A stretch of 64,000 bases of DNA, from the NCBI GenBank assembly GCA_013398955.1, contig VWPU01009517.1, forward strand, positions 19,792 to 83,791, read 5' to 3'. Positions 63,601 to 64,000 of the stretch are shown piece after piece (positions within the stretch are counted from its first letter, which is position 1; the number at the start of each line of letters is the position of its first letter). The notes below the pieces were generated by a model. That model was not told the origin of the DNA. It made no database searches and saw nothing but the letters and a program-made list of their open reading frames with translations. The stretch comes from Callaeas wilsoni. Lineage: Eukaryota > Chordata > Aves > Passeriformes > Callaeidae. The position numbers and the translations under genes were made by a program.

Positions 63601-64000
63601 AGCCTTTGGTACAGGGCGACCAAAAACGCAGGAGAGGCCAGTGGGGCGGGTGGAGGTGCAAGTGGGGGCCAGAGGATGCAAGGAGGAGAGGGGAGACTGA
63701 GTTCTCCTACACCACGCTCAGTATGGATTTGAGCCACGCTGTGTGTCAGCACGCTGACCCTTCTCTGCAGGTGCTGTCCTGGGCTGGGGATGTGTGTGGG
63801 AGCAGCAAACGGATGGGGCAGCGCGCTTTCCCTGTCGGGGGCTATCCAGGGAGCATCCTCCGCACCCCACGGCTGGCAGCCGGGATCCCACCGCTGCTCT
63901 GCGCAGCCCGCTCCATCCTCACCCCCAGCTCTGCACAGGTCCCCAGACTGGCTGTGGGAGACGATGGGGGGCAAAGAAGCCGAGGAGAGGAGAGGAGAGG
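63601..64000. other. GC- and CpG-rich edge, possible CpG-island shoulder
   Basis: CpG dinucleotides, rare elsewhere in the window, number about a dozen in the last 200 bases, with high G+C. The window ends in a (GGAGA)n run. This fits the shoulder of a CpG island belonging to a gene beyond 64,000. The 206-codon minus-strand frame at 63354-63974 spans it and looks like GC-driven chance coding. Strand and identity of any neighbouring gene cannot be told. Confidence 0.35.

Noticed and set aside
63354..63974. 206-codon minus-strand open frame, the longest in the window
   Set aside because: It lies in GC-rich sequence where stops are rare and is rich in P, A, S and R. It has no recognisable domain, and it overlaps plus-strand frames.
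47726..64000. Myoglobin (MB), the expected downstream neighbour by human synteny
   Set aside because: I looked for globin motifs among the translated frames and saw none. MB, if syntenic, probably lies beyond the window. Short exons could be missed by eye, so a translated search would settle it.
1..64000. tRNA, rRNA, CRISPR arrays or bacterial/phage systems
   Set aside because: No T-loop-type tRNA signature, spaced direct-repeat array or dense operon-like coding was seen. Introns, CR1 and LTR sequence mark this as vertebrate nuclear DNA.

Overview
This 64 kb window looks like vertebrate nuclear DNA, almost certainly from a bird and plausibly a songbird. Three things support this. The only confident gene is a spliced, vertebrate-type RASD2. 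There is a truncated CR1 LINE ending in the avian-type octamer repeat. There is also a solo LTR beginning TGTCCTGGTT, a terminus I associate with passerine endogenous retroviruses; that last point is from memory. Introns, poly(A) signals and low CpG content rule out bacterial or phage DNA, and none of the many 60-200 codon open frames elsewhere resembles a protein I know.

Layout. Positions 1-41.3 kb are intergenic, with no supported coding gene. Within this stretch are a promoter-like motif cluster near 4.9 kb, a purine tract with a G-quadruplex candidate at 6.7 kb, the solo LTR at 11,841-12,615, a cluster of tiny exon-like splice-site pairs at 15.0-16.0 kb, a 22-bp perfect palindrome at 36.6 kb and the CR1 copy at 37.7-38.5 kb (minus strand). 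A possible 5' non-coding exon of RASD2 ends at 41,905. RASD2 coding sequence lies in two exons (45,431-45,701 and 47,196-47,725, plus strand). Its 3' UTR probably runs to a poly(A) signal at 49,488. Positions 49.5-62.4 kb are again without a recognisable gene. The last 400 bases become GC- and CpG-richer, as if approaching another gene's promoter.

Working together. RASD2 (Rhes) is a farnesylated Ras-like GTPase known in mammals from striatal neurons. Here it sits alone in a long gene-poor interval, an arrangement common for genes with distal tissue-specific enhancers. The AT-rich homeodomain-type motifs and the palindrome upstream are candidate elements, but this is inference. The LTR keeps a TATA box and a consensus splice donor in the same orientation as the small exon-like segments 2.5-3.5 kb downstream. 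That raises the possibility of a lineage-specific LTR-driven non-coding transcript. I found no evidence of a novel protein-coding system.
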